38,971 nucleotides of DNA, from positions 1 to 38,971 of the forward strand of contig ONSY01000110.1 of the NCBI GenBank assembly GCA_900320605.1, in the 5' to 3' direction. Below are positions 19,316 through 26,507 of this stretch, one piece after another. The position numbers and the translations under genes are program-made. This stretch comes from an uncultured Eubacteriales bacterium. Its GTDB lineage: Bacteria; Bacillota; Clostridia; Oscillospirales; Acutalibacteraceae. The notes under the pieces were generated by a model. The model made no database searches. It was not told the DNA's origin and was given only the letters and a program-made list of their open reading frames with translations. The first letter of the stretch is position 1. The number at the start of each line of letters is the position of its first letter.

Positions 19316-20035
19316 ATGGTAATTCATGCAAAATCTCTGGATCACCGGACACTCAATAACGCGATCCGCTCTTCAGACGGCGAGTGTCTGATCGATGGAT
19401 GCTGCGGACAGCGTTTTATCGCCGCCGGGATGAGTGAAAAAGAGATTACCGTTCACGGAATTCCCGGAAACGCTCTCGGCGCTTACCTCAACGGCGGTAC
19501 AGTCACTGTTATGGGAAATGCACAGGATGCCGTCGGCGATACGATGAATGAAGGCAGAATTGTAATACACGGAAATGTCGGCGACGCAGCCGGCTACGCG
19601 ATGCGTGGCGGAAGTATCTTCGTTAAAGGAAATGCCGGATACCGCGCCGGAATCCATATGAAAGCCTATCAGGAAAAAATCCCGCGGATGGTGATCGGCG
19701 GAAGAGCAGGCAGCTTTCTTGGGGAATACCAGGCGGGCGGTTTGATTATCGTTCTCAATCTGTTTTCACCGGATGATAAGATAGTCGGTTACTTTCCCTG
19801 TACGGGAATGCACGGCGGAAAAATGTTTCTGCGTTCAGCATGCGGGGAAATCCGTTTCCCGGAACAGGTGACGGCAAGACCAGCTGAAAAAAAAGACCTT
19901 GCGGAAATAGAAGATTCTGTGTGCGAATTCTGTCAGCTTTTCGGCTTTGATTCACAGAAAATCCTTTCCGCACCGTTTACTGTAGTCACACCGGACAGCA
20001 AAAACCCTTACAGACAGATGTATGTGGCAAATTAA
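19316..20035 (+). CDS. Glutamate synthase GXGXG-domain subunit (split GltB C-terminal domain)
   Basis: 239 residues forming the right-handed beta-helix that ends classical GltB. Repeats of the GXGXG type are plain: PGNALGAYLNGGTVTVMGN, QDAVGDTMNEGRIVIHGN, GDAAGYAMRGGSIFVKGN, GYRAGIHMKAY. In the fused enzyme this domain shapes the ammonia tunnel between the amidotransferase and FMN sites. It starts 3 nt after the oxidoreductase stop, with GGAGG upstream. Completes the split enzyme (GATase + FMN/Fe-S + GXGXG), as in archaeal-type glutamate synthases. Confidence 0.92.
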   Translation: MVIHAKSLDHRTLNNAIRSSDGECLIDGCCGQRFIAAGMSEKEITVHGIPGNALGAYLNGGTVTVMGNAQDAVGDTMNEGRIVIHGNVGDAAGYAMRGGSIFVKGNAGYRAGIHMKAYQEKIPRMVIGGRAGSFLGEYQAGGLIIVLNLFSPDDKIVGYFPCTGMHGGKMFLRSACGEIRFPEQVTARPAEKKDLAEIEDSVCEFCQLFGFDSQKILSAPFTVVTPDSKNPYRQMYVAN

Positions 20036-20053
20036 TAATATCAGGAGGCAGTT

Positions 20054-21265
20054 ATGAAGTATTCAAAGGAAGAGGTTATCGCGTATGCGAGGGAAGAGGA
20101 CGTCAAGTTTATCCGGCTTGCTTTCTGCGATGTTTTCGGAAAACAGAAAAATATTTCCATCATGCCGGAAGAACTGCCCCGGGCCTTTGAGTACGGAATC
20201 GCGATAGATGCATCCGCAATTTCCGGATTTGGAGACGAAATGCGAAGCGATCTGCTGCTGCATCCGGTTCCGGATACTCTCGTCCCGCTTCCCTGGCGTC
20301 CGGAACAGGGACGTGTCGTACAGATGTTCTCGACGATTACATATCCGAACGGCACACTGTTTGAATGTGATACGCGCAGTCTTCTGGAACAGGCTGTCGC
20401 CCGTGCGAAGGCATCAGGTTTTGAATTCACGTTTGGCGCAGAGCAGGAGTTTTATCTCTTCCTGCAGGATGAGGAAGGTAAAAAGACAGAAATCCCTGTG
20501 GATGAAGCCGGTTATATGGATATTGCTCCGGAGGACCATGGGGAAAATGTCCGAAGAGAAATCTGCCTGACGCTTGAGAAGATGGGTATCCGGCCCGAAA
20601 GTTCTCATCACGAAGAAGGCCCGGGCCAGAATGAAATTGATTTCCGCTATTCCGACGCCTTGACAGCGGCTGATAATGCGTTAACATTCCAGCGTGTAGT
20701 CAGAACTGTGGCCAACCGAAACGGCCTTGCTGCAGACTTTTCTCCGAAGCCGCTCGATAATGCTCCGGGAAACGGGTTCCATATCAACATCGCCCCGAAA
20801 CCGTTCGGAGATAATGATGTTTTTTCGGAAATGATCGCCGGAATTCTCAAACATGTCCGGGCAATGACCGCCTTTCTGAATCCGACTCCTGCCTCATATC
20901 ATCGACTCGGACATTTTAAGGCCCCGTTGTATATTTCCTGGTCTGCTGAAAACAGATCTCAGCTTGTGCGTATTCCTGCTGCAGAAGGAGAGTATCGGCG
21001 TGCGGAGCTTCGTTCCCCGGATCCATGCACCAATCCATATCTTGCATTTGCACTTTTGATTTATGCGGCTCTTGATGGGATTGAAAATCATCTGGCGCTT
21101 CCGGAAGCGACTGATCTTAATCTGTTCACGGCTGATCATGCGATCCTTTCAAAATATGACAGGCTCCCGGAAAGCTTTGAAGACGCGTGCCATGCTGCTC
21201 TTGGAAGCAATTTCATTCGTGCTCATATCCCCGAACGTATTTTATCGATTTATTGCGGAATCTAA
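20054..21265 (+). CDS. glnA: Short glutamine synthetase (GSI family), in the ANTAR regulator operon
   Basis: 403 residues against about 440-470 for usual GSI; the shortage is largely at the C-terminus. Catalytic landmarks are kept: FGAEQEFYLF, HHEEGPGQNEIDFRYSDAL (metal/ammonium side), GNGFHINIAP, NRSQLVRIPA and RRAELRSPDPCTNPYLA. The adenylylation site region reads DLNLFTADH, with Phe where adenylylated enzymes have Tyr, so that control is absent. The end is IPERILSIYCGI; neighbouring frames show no lost C-terminus, so I do not call a frameshift. AGGAGG precedes the ATG at 20054, 18 nt after the GXGXG gene. Glutamine synthetase is the best call; another gamma-glutamyl ligase remains possible. 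Confidence 0.85.
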   Translation: MKYSKEEVIAYAREEDVKFIRLAFCDVFGKQKNISIMPEELPRAFEYGIAIDASAISGFGDEMRSDLLLHPVPDTLVPLPWRPEQGRVVQMFSTITYPNGTLFECDTRSLLEQAVARAKASGFEFTFGAEQEFYLFLQDEEGKKTEIPVDEAGYMDIAPEDHGENVRREICLTLEKMGIRPESSHHEEGPGQNEIDFRYSDALTAADNALTFQRVVRTVANRNGLAADFSPKPLDNAPGNGFHINIAPKPFGDNDVFSEMIAGILKHVRAMTAFLNPTPASYHRLGHFKAPLYISWSAENRSQLVRIPAAEGEYRRAELRSPDPCTNPYLAFALLIYAALDGIENHLALPEATDLNLFTADHAILSKYDRLPESFEDACHAALGSNFIRAHIPERILSIYCGI

Positions 21266-21302
21266 CCGCTCCTTCTTTACTCCTTAAGGAAAGGAATCCT
21301 GT

Positions 21303-21887
21303 ATGAACCTGGAAGAGCGAATTTACAGCGTTCTCGTCGTTTCAGCGGCGGAAAAATTGAATACGGCTCTTTCTTCATTCCTGGCACAGCCGCGCTATGG
21401 ACCGGTAAAGATTGTTTCCGGTGTAAGCTCGGCAAAACGTGCTCTGCGTGAGAGGGATTTTGATTTTGTGATTGTCAATTCGCCTCTGCCGGATGATACC
21501 GGTCTGCGCTTTGCGATTGATACTTCATCTTCCGGGGAAGCAGTGACTCTTCTGCTGGTACGAGCGGAACTGTATGATGATATAACTGAAAAGGCCTCTG
21601 AAAACGGAGTGTTTACGTTATACAAGCCGCTTTCCCGGCCGATCTTTTCACTTGCGCTTGCATGGATGGAAAGCGCAAGAGAAAGGTTGAGAAAGATTGA
21701 GAAAAAAACTCTCTCTTTTGAGGAGAGAATGGAAGAAATCCGTCTTGTGAATCGCGCAAAATGGCTTCTGATTTCTGAACTCAAAATGGATGAGCCTCAG
21801 GCACACCGTTATATTGAGAAACAGGCTATGGATCGATGTGTCTCCAAGCGAGAGATTGCGGAAGAGATTATACGGACATATTCATAA
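21303..21887 (+). CDS. ANTAR-domain RNA-binding antiterminator with degenerate receiver (NitR-like)
   Basis: 194 residues. The N-terminal part (about 8-120) has the receiver fold pattern but lacks the phosphoacceptor: the Asp position is Asn59 in VIVNSPLPDDTG, and the first acidic pair reads Ser14-Ala15; Lys108 of LYKP is kept. A helical coiled segment (about 122-148) leads to the ANTAR domain (about 145-192): LVNRAKWLLISELKM, EPQAHRYIEKQAMD, SKREIAEEII. ANTAR domains bind tandem RNA hairpins and stop terminators from forming. Linkage to glnA resembles glnA-nitR of Clostridium saccharobutylicum. AAGGAAAGGA precedes the ATG. Targets are probably the leaders at 14.7-15.0 kb; the input signal is unknown, perhaps PII or a ligand. 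Confidence 0.92.
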   Translation: MNLEERIYSVLVVSAAEKLNTALSSFLAQPRYGPVKIVSGVSSAKRALRERDFDFVIVNSPLPDDTGLRFAIDTSSSGEAVTLLLVRAELYDDITEKASENGVFTLYKPLSRPIFSLALAWMESARERLRKIEKKTLSFEERMEEIRLVNRAKWLLISELKMDEPQAHRYIEKQAMDRCVSKREIAEEIIRTYS

Positions 21888-22022
21888 CCATAGCGTTGGG
21901 AATCCACTTGTTACGTACTCCTTAAAGGGCCTACCATTAAGAACTGTACCCTTGGTTTTCGGGAATATCCATTTTGTCTTTGCCTGAATCCGAGTTGTAT
22001 TGAATCGTGTCATGATAAAAAA

Positions 22023-22058
22023 ACAGATGGCAGAAAAACAAACTGCCACCTGTTTTTT
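22023..22058 (+). terminator. Probable terminator of the glutamate synthase-glnA-ANTAR operon
   Basis: ACAG-TGGCAG stem with CTGCCA-CTGT (one internal mismatch), A-rich loop, then TTTTTT; a run of As before it makes it usable from either side. The 317 bases between the regulator stop and pduL otherwise hold no gene I can support. Confidence 0.7.
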
Positions 22059-22143
22059 GGTATAAGTCTCTATTTAAAAATTCAGCCAAGAAAATGGAAT
22101 GGTTTCTGCAAAGAAATATTCTGGCTGACGACACAACTACAAA

Positions 22144-22177
22144 GGGAGACAACTTCCATGCGAAGCGTCTCCCTTTT
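22144..22177. terminator. Hairpin beyond pduL 3' end, possible bidirectional terminator
   Basis: GGGAGAC/GTCTCCC 7-bp stem with an inner CTTC/GAAG helix; TTTT follows on the plus strand and TTTG on the minus strand. It could end pduL transcripts weakly or back up the plus-strand terminator. Confidence 0.5.
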
Positions 22178-22204
22178 GGCGGGAATCTTTTTCCTTAGGT
22201 TGAA

Positions 22205-22771
22205 TCAGAGAATGATTTCTCCGTCAACTGTGCCGGGAAGACCGGCAGCATTTGCTTCGTCGGTGTCAATATGCATTGCCGCGGCGAATTTCGGGCTGAC
22301 GCGTACAACAACGTCACCGAAGATCAGGGCACGGTCATTGTAATCAACCTTGACGGAGACAATCTGCTTGTCCTCGACGCCTGCTTCAGCAGCCTCTTCG
22401 GGAGTGAAGTGAATATGACGTTTTGCAGCGATAACGCCCTTTTCAATTTCAATTTCGCCTTTCGGCCCGATGAGTTTGCATCCTGCGGTTCCTTCAATGT
22501 CGCCGGACTCACGGATCAGAGCAGTTACGCCGATTTTGCGTGCGTCTGTCAGAGCGATTTCAACCTGAGTCTCTTTGCGGATCGGTCCCAGAATTGACAT
22601 AACGAGAGAACCTTTCGGTCCTACCACCTCAACCTTTTCGGCACAGGCAAACTGGCCGGGCTGAGAAAGATCCTTTTTGTTGGTGAGCTGATATCCCTCG
22701 CCGAACAGAATATCAAGATGCTCCTGAGAGAGATGAAGGTGGCGAGCGGAAGTTTCAACCATAATTTTCAT
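22205..22771 (-). CDS. pduL: Phosphate acyltransferase PduL (PTAC), probable phosphotransacetylase
   Basis: 188 residues. Swaps CoA for phosphate on short acyl-CoA; in fermenters lacking Pta it makes acetyl phosphate for acetate kinase, in others propionyl phosphate in microcompartments. Zinc-binding histidines are visible in ETSARHLHLSQ and AAKRHIHFTPEEA, with the C-terminal DVVVRVSPKFAAAMHID. The N-terminus lacks an encapsulation extension, which favours a cytosolic housekeeping role. AAGGAGTG precedes the ATG. Monocistronic, with its own promoter at 22807-22835. With ackA at the left end it would complete acetyl-CoA to acetate conversion. Confidence 0.93.
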   Translation of the reverse strand: MKIMVETSARHLHLSQEHLDILFGEGYQLTNKKDLSQPGQFACAEKVEVVGPKGSLVMSILGPIRKETQVEIALTDARKIGVTALIRESGDIEGTAGCKLIGPKGEIEIEKGVIAAKRHIHFTPEEAAEAGVEDKQIVSVKVDYNDRALIFGDVVVRVSPKFAAAMHIDTDEANAAGLPGTVDGEIIL

Positions 22772-22806
22772 AATGAATTACACTCCTTGGCGTTTATTGC
22801 AAGTCT

Positions 22807-22835
22807 ATTTTACTCTCTTTTTCCGTCTATTTCAA
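22807..22835 (-). promoter_or_regulatory. SigA-type promoter of pduL
   Basis: Minus strand TTGAAA (22835-22830), 17-nt spacer, TAAAAT (22812-22807), about 35 nt upstream of the ATG. Divergent from the promoter of the uracil-DNA glycosylase gene. Confidence 0.7.
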
Positions 22836-22863
22836 GAAAAAAGATGAATTTCGGAACGGAATA

Positions 22864-22872
22864 TGATATAAT
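22864..22872 (+). promoter_or_regulatory. Extended -10 promoter of the uracil-DNA glycosylase gene
   Basis: TGATATAAT (extended -10, TGnTATAAT) at 22864-22872, with only a poor -35 (ATGAAT) 17 nt upstream. Predicted leader about 70 nt. Confidence 0.6.
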
Positions 22873-22946
22873 TTCAGTGCACCGGAAGCAAATTGTTTTA
22901 TCGCATTATGAAGCTGCCGGAAAATGAGCTTTTGGGAGGGCTGTGA

Positions 22947-23537
22947 ATGGCTGAAAACTGGGAGGAACTGAGGCAGGAATGTCTCGGATGCGAAAAGTGT
23001 GAACTATGTCAGACACGCCATAATGTCGTTTTCGGTGTAGGTCCGAAGGAAGCGAAGGTGCTTTTCATCGGGGAAGGCCCCGGTGAAAACGAAGATCTTC
23101 AGGGAGAGCCTTTCGTCGGACGGGGCGGACAGCTGCTTGACAAATATCTTGCGGCTGTGGATCTCGACCGGAAAAAGAATATCTATATCACCAACACAGT
23201 CAAGTGCCGTCCGCCGCATAACCGGGATCCGAAACCGGAGGAGCAGACCGCATGTGCCGACTGGCTTCGCCGGCAGATCGCCGTTATCCGTCCGGTGATT
23301 ATTGTCTGTTTAGGGCGGATTTCAGCAATGAGGTACATCAAGCAGGATTTTATGGTAACAAAGGAACACGGTGTGTTTTTTAAAAAAGGAAACTATCTTA
23401 TGATGGGAACATACCATCCCGCCGCACTGCTGCGCAATCCGAACAACAAGCCCGACGCTTTCGAGGACTTTCTGCGTCTGAGAGAGAAAATTGACGAGCT
23501 TCGGCTTGACATAGCGAAAGAATACCAGAACGGATAG
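22947..23537 (+). CDS. Uracil-DNA glycosylase, family 4 (Fe-S)
   Basis: Removes uracil from DNA to start base-excision repair. 196 residues. Fe-S cysteines in CLGCEKCELC at the N-terminus and further cysteines after it (for example VKCRPPHNRDP); catalytic motif A GEGPGENEDLQGEPFVG and motif B GTYHPAALLRNP. The Cys-rich N-terminus sets it apart from family 1 (Ung). GGGAGGG lies 6 nt before the ATG. It is followed by a hairpin terminator, so it is probably a single-gene unit. Confidence 0.94.
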   Translation: MAENWEELRQECLGCEKCELCQTRHNVVFGVGPKEAKVLFIGEGPGENEDLQGEPFVGRGGQLLDKYLAAVDLDRKKNIYITNTVKCRPPHNRDPKPEEQTACADWLRRQIAVIRPVIIVCLGRISAMRYIKQDFMVTKEHGVFFKKGNYLMMGTYHPAALLRNPNNKPDAFEDFLRLREKIDELRLDIAKEYQNG

Positions 23538-23554
23538 AAAAAACAATAGTAGCA

Positions 23555-23588
23555 GCGCGCCGCGTTTCGGACACGGCGCGCCGTTTTT
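23555..23588 (+). terminator. Terminator after the uracil-DNA glycosylase gene
   Basis: GCGCGCCG/CGGCGCGC 8-bp stem around a TTTCGGA-type loop, followed by CGTTTTT. It ends 14 nt before the next ATG, so the kinase gene depends on readthrough or a promoter I cannot see. Confidence 0.75.
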
Positions 23589-23601
23589 CAGGGAGCATTT
23601 T

Positions 23602-24840
23602 ATGAATCAGGTTTTACGTTCGCACGCAAATGAAATCATCCGGGAAGCGATTGCCGCGGTTCTGCCTGATGCCGCGGTTTTGCGTGCGCTGGCAGGAAAG
23701 AAATATCCGGGGCGTGTGATCCTGGTGGCTGTCGGAAAGGCTGCATGGCGGATGGCGAAAACCGCCTCCGATTTTCTGGGCGGCCGCATCGAAACCGGTA
23801 TTGTCATTACAAAGTACGGCCACGCGATCGGACCGATTGCGAACTATCTCTGTTTTGAGGCAGGACATCCTGTACCGGATGAAAATTCCCTGCGCGCGAC
23901 ACAGGCTGTTCTGAAACTGGTTTCTGACCTCAAACCGGAAGATACGGTTTTGTTTCTTCTTTCCGGCGGGGGAAGCGCCCTCTTTGAAAAGCCTATGATT
24001 CCGCTCGGGGAACTGAGAAACATTACTGATCAGCTTCTTGCAAGCGGCGCGGATATCAAAGAGATCAATACAATCCGAAAACGGCTGTCCGCCGTCAAGG
24101 CGGGCCGTTTTGCTCAGATCTGCCTCCCCGCAAGAGTCGAGGCGGTTGTCCTTTCCGATATTCTCGGGGATCCTCTTGATATGATCGCTTCCGGACCCGC
24201 ATATCCGGATTCCTCAACCGCACAGGACGCACGGAATATCGTCCGCAAATACGCTTTGAATCTTTCTTCGGAAGCGCTTCGGCTTTTAGATGTTGAAACA
24301 CCGAAGACAGTAAGCAATGTAAATACCCGGATCAGCGGAAGTGTGCGGGAACTGTGCGCCGCAGCGGAAAAGGCCTGCCGCCGCCTGGGTTACAGCACGA
24401 TGATTCTGACAGATCAACTTTCCTGTGAAGCCCGGGAGGCGGGAAATTATCTTTCATCGGTTCTGAGAACGCACCGGCATGACAGCGGATCATTCGCATA
24501 TATTGCCGGGGGTGAAACTGTTGTCAGGGTGACCGGGAACGGGAAAGGCGGCAGGAATCAGGAAATCGCTCTTTCGGCTGCGCCGGGAATTTCCGGAATG
24601 AAAAATGCGGCAGTCTTTTCCGTCGGCAGCGACGGTACGGATGGACCGACGGATGCCGCGGGAGGTTATGTGGACGGGGATACTTTTGAAACACTCAAGA
24701 CGCAGGGTGTTTCCGTCTGCGATATACTCAGAAATAACGATTCGTACAATGCCCTTCTGAAAGCCGGCGGGCTGATCTTCACCGGCCCGACCGGAACCAA
24801 TGTCAATGATCTTTCGGTTGCGCTTCTCCGGGCAGATTGA
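23602..24840 (+). CDS. Glycerate 2-kinase (MOFRL/DUF4147 family)
   Basis: 412 residues. Family members phosphorylate D-glycerate to 2-phosphoglycerate, linking serine/glycerate breakdown to glycolysis; some were named TtuD/hydroxypyruvate reductase in older annotation. N-terminal DUF4147 part with VAVGKAAWRMAK and LLSGGGSALFEKP; EINTIRKRLSAVKAGR; VLSDILGDPLDMIASGP. C-terminal MOFRL part with GGETVVRVTGNGKGGRNQE and GSDGTDGPTDAAGGYVD. It faces the serine dehydratase gene across a shared terminator; both enzymes can act in serine degradation, but no operon link exists. Confidence 0.9.
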   Translation: MNQVLRSHANEIIREAIAAVLPDAAVLRALAGKKYPGRVILVAVGKAAWRMAKTASDFLGGRIETGIVITKYGHAIGPIANYLCFEAGHPVPDENSLRATQAVLKLVSDLKPEDTVLFLLSGGGSALFEKPMIPLGELRNITDQLLASGADIKEINTIRKRLSAVKAGRFAQICLPARVEAVVLSDILGDPLDMIASGPAYPDSSTAQDARNIVRKYALNLSSEALRLLDVETPKTVSNVNTRISGSVRELCAAAEKACRRLGYSTMILTDQLSCEAREAGNYLSSVLRTHRHDSGSFAYIAGGETVVRVTGNGKGGRNQEIALSAAPGISGMKNAAVFSVGSDGTDGPTDAAGGYVDGDTFETLKTQGVSVCDILRNNDSYNALLKAGGLIFTGPTGTNVNDLSVALLRAD

Positions 24841-24854
24841 TTATACAGACAAAA

Positions 24855-24900
24855 AACCAGCCGTTCTCCCTGTTTTAAGGAGGAACGGCTGGTTCCTTTT
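24855..24900. terminator. Terminator between convergent glycerate kinase and serine dehydratase genes
   Basis: AACCAGCCGTTC with its exact complement (12 bp, plus a few pairs past a bulge); A-run before and CCTTTT after, so it could serve both directions. Confidence 0.8.
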
Positions 24901-24931
24901 GCTGAGAAACTGATAAACTGCTTTTTGCTTT

Positions 24932-26365
24932 TTACAGATAGAGCTTGGCGAGACCGCCTTCGCTTGTCTCCTTATAGACACGTGACAGGTCACGTCCGGT
25001 TTCATACATGGTTTTAACCACTAGATCAAAAGAGATTTTTCTTGTATCGCTCAGAAAATTTGCGAGATTGACCGCGTTGATCGCGCGCATCGCCGCGACC
25101 GCGTTGCGTTCGATGCAGGGAATCTGGACAAGTCCCTTGATCGGATCGCAGGTCAGACCGAGATGATGTTCGATCGCGATTTCAGCAGCGTATTCGATCT
25201 GGTTGAGAGACATCCCGTACAATTCGCCGAGCGCTGCCGCCGCCATCGCACAGGCGCTTCCGATTTCCGCCTGACATCCGCACTCCGCTCCGATAACTGA
25301 TGCGTTTGTTTTGATCAGATTTCCGACAATCCCCGCGGTAGCAAGGCTTTGGAGTATTTCGCGGTCCGAAAAGCCGCGCTTTTCCTTCGCGTAACGCAGA
25401 ACCGCCGGGAGGACGCCTGCCGCCCCGCATGTCGGTGCCGTCACGACCTTGCCGAAGGAAGCATTCTGCTCGCTGACGGCGAACGCGTAGGCGCAGACAA
25501 GACGGTTCTCGCGCGTTTCGGCACTTTCGTCGATGTGTGACTGGCTGTAAAGAAATTTCGCTTTTCTCTGTACACCGAGTCCGCCTTCAAGAACTCCTTC
25601 CTCGGAAAGTCCGCTTTCGATGGATTCTACCATAGCCTTCCAGACTTCCGAGAGATAATCCCAGAGCTGAGAGCCTTCTTTTTCCTCGGCATACTGCCAT
25701 AGGCGGATTCGTTTCTGTTCACAGTAAGATGCGATTTCAGTATAGGAATGTTCCGGATAGACACTTTCGTTCTGACTCAGTTCCTCACCCTTAATCCGGA
25801 AGCTTCCGCCGCCGGTGCTGTATGCTTCGATTTTTCCGAGCAGATTTTTCCCCGAATAAGCGCAGAAGCGCATCGTGCACGGATGAGGAAGAGAATCCTC
25901 GCCGACCCGAAGAGATATTACCGCTTTTTTCGGCGCGAACGTTTCACGGATCAGTGAATCCAGATGGTATACTTTTCCCATTTTCGCAAGCGATCCGAAC
26001 AGTTCTGCCTCAAAACGGTCCGCATCGGGATATTTGATGCGGAAATACTCCGCGGCGCGCTGGGGTGCCATGGTATGGGAACTCGAAGGACCGCTGCCGA
26101 TTCGATATAGTTCTTTTAATGAAGGCATTCCTTCAACTGCGGTATGCACCTGCGGTGAAACGTCTTCGGAAAGAAGGGCATTAAGGGGAACCGAAAATAG
26201 TGTCGCGATTCGCAGCAGTTTTTCTGTACTCGGCATGGATTCACCGTTTTCCCATTTGGAAACGGCGCGGTTGGATACGCCGACCTGTTCGCCGAACTGC
26301 GACTGTGAAAGATGATTCTGTTTACGCAGGGCTTTCAGTTTCTGCGGGAAGGTCTGATAATCCAT
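24932..26365 (-). CDS. XRE-type HTH domain fused to iron-sulfur L-serine dehydratase
   Basis: 477 residues. Residues about 8-62 are an XRE/Cro helix-turn-helix (LKALRKQNHLSQSQFGEQVG, SNRAVSKWENG). From about residue 80 a single-chain L-serine ammonia-lyase follows: LYRIGSGPSSSHTMAPQRAA, STGGGSF, then the alpha part with TAPTCGAAGVLPA, IGAECGCQAEIGSACAM and GLTCDPIKGLVQ, which carry the [4Fe-4S] cysteines. The enzyme turns serine into pyruvate and ammonia. The normal single-chain protein lacks the DNA-binding head. The HTH starts at the first Met with GGTGG upstream; no alternative Met separates the domains cleanly. A 28-bp palindrome sits over its own -35 box, suggesting autoregulation. Enzyme assignment is firm; the regulatory role is inferred. 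Confidence 0.92.
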   Translation of the reverse strand: MDYQTFPQKLKALRKQNHLSQSQFGEQVGVSNRAVSKWENGESMPSTEKLLRIATLFSVPLNALLSEDVSPQVHTAVEGMPSLKELYRIGSGPSSSHTMAPQRAAEYFRIKYPDADRFEAELFGSLAKMGKVYHLDSLIRETFAPKKAVISLRVGEDSLPHPCTMRFCAYSGKNLLGKIEAYSTGGGSFRIKGEELSQNESVYPEHSYTEIASYCEQKRIRLWQYAEEKEGSQLWDYLSEVWKAMVESIESGLSEEGVLEGGLGVQRKAKFLYSQSHIDESAETRENRLVCAYAFAVSEQNASFGKVVTAPTCGAAGVLPAVLRYAKEKRGFSDREILQSLATAGIVGNLIKTNASVIGAECGCQAEIGSACAMAAAALGELYGMSLNQIEYAAEIAIEHHLGLTCDPIKGLVQIPCIERNAVAAMRAINAVNLANFLSDTRKISFDLVVKTMYETGRDLSRVYKETSEGGLAKLYL

Positions 26366-26388
26366 ATTTCCACCGCCCTTTCATCTCT

Positions 26389-26417
26389 ATTATAACGCTG
26401 TGGGTAGATTATTTCAA
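26389..26417 (-). promoter_or_regulatory. Promoter of the HTH-serine dehydratase gene
   Basis: Minus strand TTGAAA (26417-26412), 17-nt spacer, TATAAT (26394-26389); start about 17 nt upstream of the ATG. Confidence 0.85.
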
Positions 26418-26430
26418 TGAAAAATCTACC
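26403..26430. promoter_or_regulatory. Palindromic operator overlapping the -35 of the HTH-serine dehydratase gene
   Basis: Inverted repeat with outer arms GGTAGATT and AATCTACC and inner TTTCA/TGAAA, 28 bp in all, spanning the -35 box. Size and symmetry suit a dimeric XRE-type repressor; the adjacent gene encodes one. Binding is inferred. Confidence 0.7.
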
Positions 26431-26445
26431 AAAAGTTCAATTATT

Positions 26446-26486
26446 GATAAAAAAAGAGGAGCCGTGCGGAAAAAACCGCCGACTCC
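26446..26486 (-). terminator. Terminator of the GNAT-acyltransferase-membrane protein operon
   Basis: Minus strand GGAGTCG-GCGG stem pairing with CCGC-CGGCTCC (one bulged base), loop of Ts, followed by TCTTTTTTT. Lies just beyond the stop at 26508. Confidence 0.85.
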
Positions 26487-26507
26487 TTTTGAAAATATAC
26501 TCTTGAT

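Noticed and set aside
21180-21302. Possible frameshift removing the C-terminus of the short glutamine synthetase
   Set aside because: I read the other two frames past the stop and found no typical GSI tail, and the regulator gene with its own ribosome site starts 37 nt later.
21888-22204. Small gene between the ANTAR regulator and pduL
   Set aside because: Only short frames without ribosome sites; the stretch is explained by two hairpins and otherwise shows nothing.
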